Positions 7,910-15,930 of a stretch of DNA of 45,102 nucleotides are shown here, piece by piece. The stretch comes from Robertmurraya kyonggiensis (lineage in GTDB: Bacteria > Bacillota > Bacilli > Bacillales > Cytobacillaceae), in the NCBI RefSeq assembly GCF_005116465.1, contig NZ_SWBM01000013.1, positions 1 to 45,102 on the forward strand. Direction: 5' to 3'. The translations under genes were made by a program, and so were the position numbers. Within the stretch, counting starts at the first letter, position 1, and every line of letters starts with the position of its first letter. Below the pieces are notes generated by a model, which ran no database searches, was not told the origin of the DNA, and saw nothing but the letters and a program-made list of their open reading frames with translations.

Positions 7910-8512
7910 CTATCTTTTTCTCTTAATAAACCATACTACCACCGCAATAAAAGCAATGACGATTAAAGCATAGACCACATTGGAGTAGACATCCATTTTT
8001 TCAACGATAATATCCCATGATTCTCCTAGTTTTGCCCCTAAGCATACTAGGACAATATTCCAAATCATCGTACCTACCGAAGTAAATAATAGAAACACCC
8101 AAAAATTCATGTGGGACATCCCAGCAGGAATCGAAATCAAACTCCGAATTAATGGGATAAAACGACAGAAAAATACCGTCCACGGTCCATATTTATCAAA
8201 CCAAGCATCCGCTTTATGTATATCCTCCTTTGTCACGCGGAGGATACGTCCCCACTTGTCCACAATTTTTTCAAGTCGTTCCACATCTAGTTGAAGTCCT
8301 AAAACATATAATACGACCGCACCAATGATCGAACCAATTGTTGAAGCGATAACAACACCAACTATCGTCAGATCCGTCTGCGTTGTTAAATAACCACCAA
8401 ATGTTAAAATAACCTCTGAAGGGATGGGTGGAAAAATATTTTCGAGGGCAATGAGTAGGAGAATTCCTATATACCCGTATTCACTCATGATATCCATTAA
8501 CCAATTTTCCAT
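7910..8512 (-). CDS. DedA family membrane protein
   Basis: 200-aa polytopic membrane protein with the DedA/SNARE-associated domain: LENIFPPIPSEVILTFGGYL at about 24-43, DKWGRILRVTKEDIHKADAWFDKYGPWTVFFCRFIPLIRSLISIPAGMS at about 85-133, with the conserved F/GRF(I/V)P...R...G motif. Members transport undecaprenyl phosphate back across the membrane (B. subtilis UptA/YngC) and the length matches that protein, but orthology is not proven. ATG is preceded by AAAGGAG at good spacing. It is monocistronic by context. Confidence 0.9.
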   Translation of the reverse strand: MENWLMDIMSEYGYIGILLLIALENIFPPIPSEVILTFGGYLTTQTDLTIVGVVIASTIGSIIGAVVLYVLGLQLDVERLEKIVDKWGRILRVTKEDIHKADAWFDKYGPWTVFFCRFIPLIRSLISIPAGMSHMNFWVFLLFTSVGTMIWNIVLVCLGAKLGESWDIIVEKMDVYSNVVYALIVIAFIAVVVWFIKRKR

Positions 8513-8603
8513 TTGAATCTCCTTTAGTTTACAATTTACCTACTTAGGATAGTTTATCAGAAACTGCCCCGATTAAAAATAAGATTTGTGACTTAAGGCA
8601 TCC

Positions 8604-9449
8604 TCAAACCGCTGTAAAAGAATAAACCGAAAGTGGCTTTACATCATTCGATTCCACAAACTCCTGTAATAGCTTCACTTCGGATTCAATAAGCTCCTTC
8701 ATTTTCACAGGCATATCCCTCGTTTTCTCAAGCTCAAATTCTATGTCCGTGACGACTTTATCAATTTCCCATACGCCATCTTGCAGTTCAGGTGAATCGA
8801 TTATTTCCTCTTTTATAACATTCCATCCTGCATTCTCAACGATTCTTTTTAGATCAGTCGGTGTAAAAAGAGTTCTTACATTCGAATCACTGTCCTGCTT
8901 AAATGCCTCATACTGAGCTTGAATTTGAATCGACAAGAGATGCGGATACTGCTCAATCAATTTGACTCTTGCATCCCACTCAGCAAAACAGAGCTGCTTT
9001 CCCCATCTTTTCACTTTTTCCATGATCCGTTGAAGCTCTTCAAAGGAAGATACGTACCAGGAACACTGGGAAAAAACAATATAATCAAAGGAATTCTCTG
9101 GGTAATCAAAATCACCAGATAAAATATCCGTTTCTAAATTGACCTTAATTTGTTTTCCTAGCTTCGATTGCTTTAAGAAGTCTAATGAATCTCCAAGGGT
9201 AATCGGAGCACCGTAATCACCTGAAGCCACATCTATTCCTTGGACAAATCCTGTTTCCCCAACAAAGTAGGCCAAGACTGCTGTCGTGTCTCCTTGACCA
9301 CAACCGATTTCAAGAACTCGACTTCCCTCTTTTATGCCCCAAGAATCCACGAGCTTTATACGATGTTCAGTTTGTATTTTCTGGATGTTAGCCATTTCTT
9401 CATGCGTTGCCATACAAGTAACAATCGTTTGCAAAATATCCGTCCTCAT
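8604..9449 (-). CDS. Class I SAM-dependent methyltransferase
   Basis: 281 aa. The SAM-binding motif I VLEIGCGQGDT is at residues 45-55, followed by the acidic motif II region VQGIDVASGDYG and motif post-I/IV DYIVFSQCSWYV near residues 125-140. A long helical C-terminal part (about 195-281) lacks recognisable substrate motifs. Substrate unknown; the overall layout resembles small-molecule methyltransferases of Bacillaceae. It stands between the DedA gene and the TauE/SafE gene, all on the minus strand with gaps over 90 bp, so no firm operon link. Confidence 0.82.
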   Translation of the reverse strand: MRTDILQTIVTCMATHEEMANIQKIQTEHRIKLVDSWGIKEGSRVLEIGCGQGDTTAVLAYFVGETGFVQGIDVASGDYGAPITLGDSLDFLKQSKLGKQIKVNLETDILSGDFDYPENSFDYIVFSQCSWYVSSFEELQRIMEKVKRWGKQLCFAEWDARVKLIEQYPHLLSIQIQAQYEAFKQDSDSNVRTLFTPTDLKRIVENAGWNVIKEEIIDSPELQDGVWEIDKVVTDIEFELEKTRDMPVKMKELIESEVKLLQEFVESNDVKPLSVYSFTAV

Positions 9450-9605
9450 ACTCCAACCCCCACAAACTCTTTCATAAACGCTCTCGTTTTATTCTAGTAG
9501 AAAATGAAGGAATAGAGAAGCAATTTCGATTATTTATTCGGTGATATTTCAGAATGAAACATGCAAAAAAAGAAGAGGAAAGCAAGGTCCCCCTTTTTAC
9601 ATAAA

Positions 9606-10370
9606 TTATAGAAGTGTTATTCCACTGAGGAAAATCATAACTGCCAAAATCGTCCGGAGAGGTTTTGCGGGAAACTTTGAAGAGAGGCTACTTCCAATCG
9701 TAACACCGGGAATCGAGCCTACGAGGAGATTAAACATTAACGCATAATCCACATGTCCAATGCCAGCATGGAGGAGGCCAGCAACCGTGACTAAAAGAAA
9801 AGCATGAGCGATGTCAGTTCCAACGAGCTCAGAAGGAGTTAATTTATACATCAACAACATCAGTAATGCAAACAAAGAACCCGACCCAATCGATGTCAGT
9901 CCTACAATAAAACCAAGAACAGCACCAATACCAATCGTAAGAGCTCTTTTATCTTCTAAAGGCTTTACTTGCCATCGATTCCATTGGAATCTTTCTTTCA
10001 TAAAGGTTTTGATTAGAGTCGTGAGTGCAACAATTATAAGAACATAGCCTAAGGCATGCTTGATGACCTCTTCTTGATTATGAAAAAAAGCATTGAATAA
10101 ATGGAGAACACCAACTGCACAGATCGCACTTGGAATACTTCCGATGGCAAGATACTTAACCAGTATTATATTAATTGTCTTTTGCCGCCAATGTTGCATA
10201 GAGCCGAAAAATTTTGTGATCGCGTTATATGCCAAATCAGTACCCACGGCAATCGAAGGACTTATCCCTAAAAGAACCAAAATCGGGGTTAATAATGCTG
10301 CTCCTCCAACACCTGTTAACCCAACCATAAATCCTACGAGTAGTCCCATCACTATTATTCCAATACTCAT
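9606..10370 (-). CDS. TauE/SafE family sulfite/organosulfur exporter-like protein
   Basis: 254 aa, seven to eight TM helices with the internal duplication of TauE/SafE proteins: GLLVGFMVGLTGVGGAALLTPILVLLGISPSIAVGTDLAYNAITK in the first half and GAVLGFIVGLTSIGSGSLFALLMLLMYKLTPSELVGTDIAHAFLL in the second. Some family members export sulfite or sulfonates; most are uncharacterised. Its nearness to a phosphosulfolactate synthase gene (12232) makes a sulfur-compound substrate attractive, but that is inference. GGAG is 10 nt before ATG. Confidence 0.87.
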   Translation of the reverse strand: MSIGIIVMGLLVGFMVGLTGVGGAALLTPILVLLGISPSIAVGTDLAYNAITKFFGSMQHWRQKTINIILVKYLAIGSIPSAICAVGVLHLFNAFFHNQEEVIKHALGYVLIIVALTTLIKTFMKERFQWNRWQVKPLEDKRALTIGIGAVLGFIVGLTSIGSGSLFALLMLLMYKLTPSELVGTDIAHAFLLVTVAGLLHAGIGHVDYALMFNLLVGSIPGVTIGSSLSSKFPAKPLRTILAVMIFLSGITLL

Positions 10371-10457
10371 TTAGCGCTCGCTCCAAACTTTCAATTCATA
10401 CACTAATTTATGAATGGGTCATGCGCCTTGTTACAACTGGATTGGAATTAAGATGGA

Positions 10458-10739
10458 CTATTCCTCCTCTTCATCCTTCAATTCAATTTTCTTACAGCCT
10501 ACATATAAACAAGAGAAAATATCGATACCTTCCCTCGCTTTCGCTAATCCTTTTAAATAAGGTTTCACTAAGTCCTTAAAATCTAAGCTAACCCCCTCTT
10601 CCTCTAAAATTCCATAAACATACAGCTTTTTTTCATCGAATAAGAGTGCTATATTGCCTACGGCCTTATTTGATGAATCAACGATATTCAAAACTTGAAA
10701 CTCAGGGGTAATAACCTCTGGTGAAAAATAAATCTGCAT
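10458..10739 (-). CDS. Small cytosolic protein of unknown function
   Basis: 93 aa, acidic, ending in a run of E/D (KDEEEE). It opens with MQIYFSPEVITPEFQVLNIVD and shows an alternating hydrophobic pattern (KAVGNIALLFDEKKLYVYGILEE) consistent with a small beta-rich fold. One cysteine pair (FSCLYVGCKK) lies near the C-terminus. AAAGGAG is 10 nt before the ATG, supporting a real gene. I do not recognise the family. It lies 66 bp after the MFS exporter gene on the same strand and may be read from that transcript. Confidence 0.7.
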   Translation of the reverse strand: MQIYFSPEVITPEFQVLNIVDSSNKAVGNIALLFDEKKLYVYGILEEEGVSLDFKDLVKPYLKGLAKAREGIDIFSCLYVGCKKIELKDEEEE

Positions 10740-10805
10740 ATGTGTCTTCTCCTTTTAAGAAAGGCTTTTTGATTTTTTCATACCCAGTCGTGAATAGGCC
10801 ATTTC

Positions 10806-12056
10806 TCAAGTAAACTGTAGTTTTTCAAATAAGGTGTCGCTATTTTTTTCTTTGGCTGGTTCCTTTTTACTCACTTTTATAAAGATAAGTGACAATAAAG
10901 CAACGAATAAGGTTAATCCTGCCGTCGTTAAAAACATCCCCGTTCGAGACCAGTCCATCAACGTACTATAAACAGGCGGTCCAACTGCCACGCCGAGAAA
11001 GCGAACAGATCCATACAACGACGTGACAAACCCACGCCTATCAGTTGGTACCGAGCCTGTAATAAAACTGTTGATACACGGAAGTACAAGTCCTGTTCCA
11101 ACACTACTAATGGCAAGCACCGCGAAAAATGGGACTAAGTTTTTGAACAAAACTAGACTCGAAAAAGAAATCGTCATTAACAGTAATCCTAAAACAATAA
11201 GCCTCTTCATCAGCTTCATTTTTTTACCGATTTTACTACCGGTAATATAGGATGTAGTGGTCATAAATAATAAGGGAATCGCTAAAATTCCACCTTTTAA
11301 AACCCCATCAATTTGATAATCTTTTTCGAGAATATCGGATATATAGAACAAGATTCCAAACAATGTGAACAAGCAAGTTGCCCCTGTTAAATATGCGACA
11401 AATAGCCAACGCCCTTCGGTTTTAAAAACAGATACTAAACCTTTCACATAAGTACCAACAGGAGGTGGCTCTTTTTTTGCTTTCTTCTCCTTAATAAAAA
11501 AGATCGTTAATAAAAGGGACAGAAAACAAAAAATAGGGAAAGCAAAAAATGCCGCATACCAAAATAAAAGTGCAAATAGTGAGCCGATTAATGGACTGAT
11601 AACTTTACCAAATCCATTTGAGGCTTCGACTAAGCCTAACACTTTACTCTGCTCTGCCCCTTTAAACAAGTCTCCTGTTAATGCCATGGCAATCGGTGCT
11701 GTTCCTGCGGCTCCAAGCCCTTGCATAATTCTGCCGGCCATAATCCATATATAAGAGTTAGAAAACCATGCTGCTGCAGCCCCAGCTAAAAGACCACCAC
11801 TTCCATATAAAATAAGCGCCGGAATGATAATGGCCTTCCGCGAAAATCGATCCGATAAATATCCTAAAATCGGAATGGCAATTGCCGCTGCAATTGAAAA
11901 CACAGAGATAATGAGGCTAACCTTAAATTGTGATATATCTAGTTCTGTTTTCATTTTCGGCAATATTGGAATAAGCATGGAATTCCCCAATACAAGAATG
12001 AGCGGGATAGAACCAATAGCGAAAATCGTCATCCCTTTATGCTTTTGCTTTGCCAT
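10806..12056 (-). CDS. MFS transporter, DHA1-type drug/metabolite efflux
   Basis: 416 aa with twelve predicted TM helices. The MFS loop 2-3 motif appears as [15 protein letters not shown] (about 65-79), and the N-half resembles bacterial 12-TM multidrug antiporters: [20 protein letters not shown] and [20 protein letters not shown] second-half loop carries [27 protein letters not shown] is 8 nt before the ATG. Substrate unknown. In B. subtilis an MFS gene (yitG) belongs to the yitCDEFG sulfolactate cluster; here an MFS gene is divergent from the ComA gene, so it may export sulfolactate or be an unrelated drug pump (inference). Confidence 0.86.
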   Translation of the reverse strand: MAKQKHKGMTIFAIGSIPLILVLGNSMLIPILPKMKTELDISQFKVSLIISVFSIAAAIAIPILGYLSDRFSRKAIIIPALILYGSGGLLAGAAAAWFSNSYIWIMAGRIMQGLGAAGTAPIAMALTGDLFKGAEQSKVLGLVEASNGFGKVISPLIGSLFALLFWYAAFFAFPIFCFLSLLLTIFFIKEKKAKKEPPPVGTYVKGLVSVFKTEGRWLFVAYLTGATCLFTLFGILFYISDILEKDYQIDGVLKGGILAIPLLFMTTTSYITGSKIGKKMKLMKRLIVLGLLLMTISFSSLVLFKNLVPFFAVLAISSVGTGLVLPCINSFITGSVPTDRRGFVTSLYGSVRFLGVAVGPPVYSTLMDWSRTGMFLTTAGLTLFVALLSLIFIKVSKKEPAKEKNSDTLFEKLQFT

Positions 12057-12231
12057 GGATCAAACCCCCTATAGCTGTACTTCAACCTATATTATTGTTT
12101 GAATCCACAAGGAAGATTATTCAACTTTGTGTTATGACCTGTTGCTTTATTTCAATGGAAAAAGCCCATTACATACACATTCACCCAATTTTTGAATAGG
12201 CTATTTTAAAATTAGCAGAGGAGCGATCCTT

Positions 12232-13002
12232 ATGGATTTTTTGGAATTACCGAAAAGAACAACTGGAAATAGAAGCTATGGTTTGACCTCGATTGTCGAT
12301 TTTGGAACCCCGATTGGGGAATTAGAGCATTTACTTAAGGACTATCATTCATTCATCGATATTGCAAAATTAGGCATTGGCTCAGCTTATGTAACACCTA
12401 ATATAAGTCAAAAAATCGCCCTATATCAGACGTATGGCATTAAACCGTACTGTGGAGGAACATTATTTGAAAAATGCTATCTGCAACAAAAACTGACTGA
12501 GTATTTTGCTTGGTTGAAAAAATTAGGGATCGAATGGTTAGAGGTATCCAACGGAACCTTGGATATATCTCTTGAGGAAAGACTTCAAATCATTTCAAAA
12601 GCGAAAGACTATTTTTACGTAATAGCAGAGGTTGGTTCAAAGGATTCGACTCAGGAGATGCCGATTTCAGAGTGGAGAGCGGAGATCGAACTTTTACTCG
12701 ATGCAGGCTGTAAATATGTGATTACCGAGGGAAGAGACTCTGGCACAGCTGGGATTTACGATCAAAATGGAACCATTAAATCAGACCTAATCCAAGAGCT
12801 CATAAAGGGCTTAGACTGTCGAAAAATCATATTTGAAGCTCCTACCCCAAAACATCAAATGTTTTTCATCAATGAAGTTGGAACGAATGTGAACCTAGGG
12901 AATGTTAAGCTTACAGATACACTTATTTTAGAGACCCAACGCCAAGGCTTAAGAAGTGAAACATTTTTTCTGGAGGAACAGGAATGGAAATTACTCTTAT
13001 AA
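12232..13002 (+). CDS. Phosphosulfolactate synthase (ComA family)
   Basis: 256 aa. ComA enzymes add sulfite to phosphoenolpyruvate, forming (R)-2-phospho-3-sulfolactate. TIM-barrel family signatures seen: DFGTPIGELEHLLKDYHSFIDIAKLGIGSA (about 24-53), YGIKPYCGGTLFE (about 69-81), EWLEVSNGTLDIS, YVIAEVGSK, YVITEGRDSGTAGIYD and IIFEAPTPKHQMFFINEVGTNVNLGNV. In methanogens the product leads to coenzyme M; in Bacillus it leads to the spore metabolite 3-sulfolactate. No ComB phosphatase is adjacent, but the next gene, overlapping by 19 nt, is another type of phosphatase. GAGGAG precedes ATG at 10 nt. Confidence 0.9.
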   Translation: MDFLELPKRTTGNRSYGLTSIVDFGTPIGELEHLLKDYHSFIDIAKLGIGSAYVTPNISQKIALYQTYGIKPYCGGTLFEKCYLQQKLTEYFAWLKKLGIEWLEVSNGTLDISLEERLQIISKAKDYFYVIAEVGSKDSTQEMPISEWRAEIELLLDAGCKYVITEGRDSGTAGIYDQNGTIKSDLIQELIKGLDCRKIIFEAPTPKHQMFFINEVGTNVNLGNVKLTDTLILETQRQGLRSETFFLEEQEWKLLL

Positions 13003-13508
13003 GACATCTCCCTACAGAATGGAATCTCCAGGCTAAGCTTCAAGGAAAAAGAGATATTCCGATTTTGTCTATTACAGAAGACGATAAAAACAAAATCGAA
13101 ACCAATCTACGCCTTTTAGAACAAAAGTCATATGAATTTGTATTATGTAGTACGTTGCTCCGAACACAGCAAACTGCACAATTATATGGATATAAAGCTT
13201 TGCCCGAACCCCTTCTAGATGAGTTAGACTTTGGTCCTTTTGAGGGCCGCTCAAAGGAAGATCTCATAATGGAGTACGGCAGTTTATGGAGTGAGAATCC
13301 ACGAGAGTTGGTGATTGGAGAAAGCTTGCTTAATCTCGAAAAACGAATCATCTCATTTCTTGAAAAGTATAAAGAGGCTACTAATATTCTCGCCTTTGGC
13401 CACGGTTCTTGGATTAGAGCCTTATCTTCTTACTATCAATATGGCCATATTAATCAAATGAATCAAGTTACGTTCTTAAACAACGAACTTGTCTCATTTA
13501 AATTTTAG
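12984..13508 (+). CDS. Histidine phosphatase family protein
   Basis: 174 aa of the phosphoglycerate-mutase-like histidine phosphatase superfamily. The catalytic RH motif is RHLPTEWN (residues 8-15; G and E of the common RHGETEWN are replaced by L and P). A second arginine lies in CSTLLRTQQTAQ, the catalytic acid region is DFGPFEGR, and the second histidine is in AFGHGSWIRAL. It starts 19 nt inside the ComA gene with GGAGGAACAGGA before ATG, a sign of translational coupling. Likely substrate by context: phosphosulfolactate, replacing ComB (inference). Confidence 0.87.
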   Translation: MEITLIRHLPTEWNLQAKLQGKRDIPILSITEDDKNKIETNLRLLEQKSYEFVLCSTLLRTQQTAQLYGYKALPEPLLDELDFGPFEGRSKEDLIMEYGSLWSENPRELVIGESLLNLEKRIISFLEKYKEATNILAFGHGSWIRALSSYYQYGHINQMNQVTFLNNELVSFKF

Positions 13509-13514
13509 CGGTGT

Positions 13515-14135
13515 TTATTTTTTTCTCCAACTAGGCGTTAAAAAATGGCTGGGATGAAACTTGAGTTCATAAATGAAATCGATAATATTCGTTGAAATCA
13601 ATTGACATATGATTGCATAGATGACGATTTTATAATCAATCACAATTGACGTTAATAAGAAAATGCATAGATTTATTGCCATCATGACTTTTCCAGGACT
13701 CCATTTTTTATAGGTGGCAATCATTAAAGCCGGAATAACCATCCCACCACTGGATGCACCAGCTCTGATGAGGATTCCTACACCAATTCCAAAAAGAATC
13801 GCTCCTGCCACAATATCCAATATAATATTCACATGTGGGACGGTCAGATATTTTATCGAAAAAAGACTAACGGTTGTTGATGTTGTAGCAACCGCAAGAA
13901 TCGTTCGAAATGTCCACGTATAGCCGAAATACTTCAAGGCAAAGACCAAAAACACGACATTTGCTAGCCATAAGGAAAAACCAAGGGGGAAATGAAACCA
14001 ATGATTCACGAGGATGGCAAGACCAGCCGCCCCTCCGGAAGGTATAGAATGAGGAAACAAAAAGATCGACATGGCCATCCCTTGAACGATGGCCCCTATT
14101 AGCAAAAAGAAATAGATCATTATTATTTTTTTCAT
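13515..14135 (-). CDS. YitT family membrane protein
   Basis: 206 aa with five to six TM helices. Features of the YitT/DUF161 membrane domain: MSIFLFPHSIPSGGAAGLAILVNHWFHFPLG (about 22-52), GAILFGIGVGILIRAGASSGGMVIPALMI (about 116-144). It lacks the C-terminal DUF2179 domain found in longer YitT proteins. In B. subtilis a protein of this type (YitE) lies in the sulfolactate cluster next to yitD (ComA), matching the neighbours here. Function unknown; transport is plausible. It converges with the phosphatase gene with 6 bp between stop codons, and no terminator is visible there. Confidence 0.83.
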   Translation of the reverse strand: MKKIIMIYFFLLIGAIVQGMAMSIFLFPHSIPSGGAAGLAILVNHWFHFPLGFSLWLANVVFLVFALKYFGYTWTFRTILAVATTSTTVSLFSIKYLTVPHVNIILDIVAGAILFGIGVGILIRAGASSGGMVIPALMIATYKKWSPGKVMMAINLCIFLLTSIVIDYKIVIYAIICQLISTNIIDFIYELKFHPSHFLTPSWRKK

Positions 14136-14297
14136 CTTAGACAGATGGGACCTTTAATTTTAACCGAATATCCTTCATTTTGTTCCCTCCCAATTGGACA
14201 TCTTCCCTTGTCCATTTTATGAAAACCTCAAAAGGAATATGAACGTTTTGAAAAGATGTGTACAATTCTGTTTGAATCTAATTCTAAAATTGATAAA

Positions 14298-14332
14298 CAA
14301 AAAGACTTATCCCCATTACAGAGATAAGCCTT
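14298..14332 (-). terminator. Intrinsic terminator of the CwlO-like gene
   Basis: On the minus strand, stem AAGGCTTATC / GATAAGTCTT (10 bp with one G-T) followed by TTTTTG, just after the stop codon of the NlpC/P60 gene. Confidence 0.75.
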
Positions 14333-14344
14333 CATAATTATTAA

Positions 14345-15517
14345 TTAAAAGTTAGCAACACGTCTTACATGTCCGCTGAAGTGTGATTTATAGTAACCAG
14401 AATTCATGTTTGCAATCGCAACACCTGTAGAAGATTGAGAACCGATGAATTTCCCACCACCAAGGTAGATACCAACATGGCCATCTTTCTTGTATGTGTC
14501 AAAGAATACTAAATCTCCTGGGCGAGCTTCGCTATAAGAAACCTTTGTACCTTGTCCTCTTAATGCGCTTGTGCTAGAACCGATATTGATACCAGCTTGT
14601 CTAAATGCCCAGCTAACGAAACCAGAGCAATCAAATCTACCGTTTGCTACGTCATAAGCAGTTCTTCCTCCACCAAATACATAAACAGAATTACCAATGT
14701 ATTTATATCCAGCATTTAAAATTGTACTTAGGCTACCATCATTTGCTGGTGCAGTATAAGCTACCTTACCACCACTTGATTGAGTAGATTCTTTACTAGA
14801 ATCGTTTGAACTATATGCCGTTCTTTGTGCTTCTCTTTGAGCCTCTTGTTCAGCTTCAAATTGAGCTTCTAATTCATTTAGCTTCGCATTATTACCTTTT
14901 TGTGCTTCTTCTAAAGATTTTTTCAGCTCATCATTTTGTTGCTTTTGTTCTAACATTTGAGCTTTCATACCTTCAAGCTCTTCTTTTTTCTCAGTTAACT
15001 CGTTAAGTTTTTCGTCAACTGCAGCTTGTTTTTCAACAACTGCTGCTTTGTCTAACTCATGTTGCTTTATAAGATCACTATCAGCACTTGCAATTTGAGA
15101 AACTGCAAATACACGATCGATAAAATCACTAAAATCTTCTGAACCAAGAAGTACTTCAATATAACTCACTTTTCCACCAGATTCTTGGAAAGATTGAGCA
15201 CGTTTTGCTAAAATTTCTGTTCTTTTAGCAATTGTATCATTTAACACAGCAATTTCTTCTTCAAGCTTTTTGATTTCTGCCTGTGTTGTTGTTATTTCAG
15301 ATTCTGTTTTCGTAATTAACGCATTGTTATCTTGGATGGCTTCATCCATTTTTTTGATTTTATCTTCTACTGCAGCTAATTTGCTTTCAGTTGCATCGAT
15401 ATCTTTTTGGACTTGTTGAATTTGTGTAGAGTAGTTTGCACTGACTGAAGGGATTGCAATAAAACTCCCAACGCCTAGGATGATTGATGTATTCAGAGCT
15501 ATAAGTTTCTTTTTCAT
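14345..15517 (-). CDS. Secreted NlpC/P60 peptidoglycan endopeptidase, CwlO-like
   Basis: 390 aa. Signal peptide 1-27 (cleavage after SVSA), then a long coiled-coil region (about 28-225, rich in E/K/Q) of the PcsB/CwlO N-terminal type, a Ser-rich linker and a C-terminal NlpC/P60 domain. The catalytic Cys is in RFDCSGFV (C297) and the catalytic His in KKDGHVGIYLGGG (H347). Such DL-endopeptidases cut cell-wall stem peptides during elongation and are activated through FtsEX in B. subtilis. It is shorter than B. subtilis CwlO (about 470 aa). Upstream, one TGTAAT half of a WalR-like site is seen, but no full direct repeat. Confidence 0.9.
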   Translation of the reverse strand: MKKKLIALNTSIILGVGSFIAIPSVSANYSTQIQQVQKDIDATESKLAAVEDKIKKMDEAIQDNNALITKTESEITTTQAEIKKLEEEIAVLNDTIAKRTEILAKRAQSFQESGGKVSYIEVLLGSEDFSDFIDRVFAVSQIASADSDLIKQHELDKAAVVEKQAAVDEKLNELTEKKEELEGMKAQMLEQKQQNDELKKSLEEAQKGNNAKLNELEAQFEAEQEAQREAQRTAYSSNDSSKESTQSSGGKVAYTAPANDGSLSTILNAGYKYIGNSVYVFGGGRTAYDVANGRFDCSGFVSWAFRQAGINIGSSTSALRGQGTKVSYSEARPGDLVFFDTYKKDGHVGIYLGGGKFIGSQSSTGVAIANMNSGYYKSHFSGHVRRVANF

Positions 15518-15876
15518 CGTTCTATTTCCTCCGACCTTCTTGTTTTCGACAAGTTCATGTAGATATGTAACTAGCCATTATTCTATAAAATTACAATTCT
15601 CGTATTTATTCGTTTAAGTGACAAAATTCATGTAAAAAAAACATTTTTCTCATCTAGTACTATATCAGTCTATCGTAACAGAATGATGTTAATAATATTA
15701 CAATTATGTTTCAATTCATTAGTATCTGGTACTAATTACGGTACTAATATCCTAAAAAGAACTAGTTCGATTGGCGTAAATTGGTAATTTTTCGTTCGGG
15801 ATTTAGAAAGAATGTAAAGCAAGGAATTTCGGGGATTTTGTCAAATGAAGTCGAAAAACAAGGAGAACCAACAAAA
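15518..15876 (-). other. Long AT-rich leader/promoter region of the CwlO-like gene
   Basis: About 360 bp without a gene. On the minus strand the region 15680-15720 holds TTGAAA and several TGTAAT/TAACAT elements; no promoter with good spacing could be fixed. GGAGG lies 10 nt before the CwlO-like ATG. Nothing else is supported. Confidence 0.4.
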
Positions 15877-15914
15877 AAAGAGGCCAATCAGAGTGTTTTC
15901 TGATTGGCCTCTTT
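15877..15914 (-). terminator. Intrinsic terminator of the LtaS-type gene
   Basis: Perfect 16-bp stem (AAAGAGGCCAATCAGA and its complement) with a short loop, followed on the minus strand by TTTTTTTG. Confidence 0.92.
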
Positions 15915-15930
15915 AATATTGCTTTTTATA

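Noticed and set aside
9541-9747. 68-aa plus-strand ORF overlapping the TauE/SafE gene
   Set aside because: It is antisense to a well-supported gene, with no ribosome binding site or recognisable product.
12150-12180. Sigma-E promoter for the ComA gene (CATACACA at 12172-12179)
   Set aside because: The -10-like element is good, but no acceptable -35 is found at 13-15 nt upstream; left as a hint only.
15560-15730. WalR box upstream of the CwlO-like gene
   Set aside because: Single TGTAAT half-sites occur, but no pair with the required 5-nt spacing and direct orientation was found.
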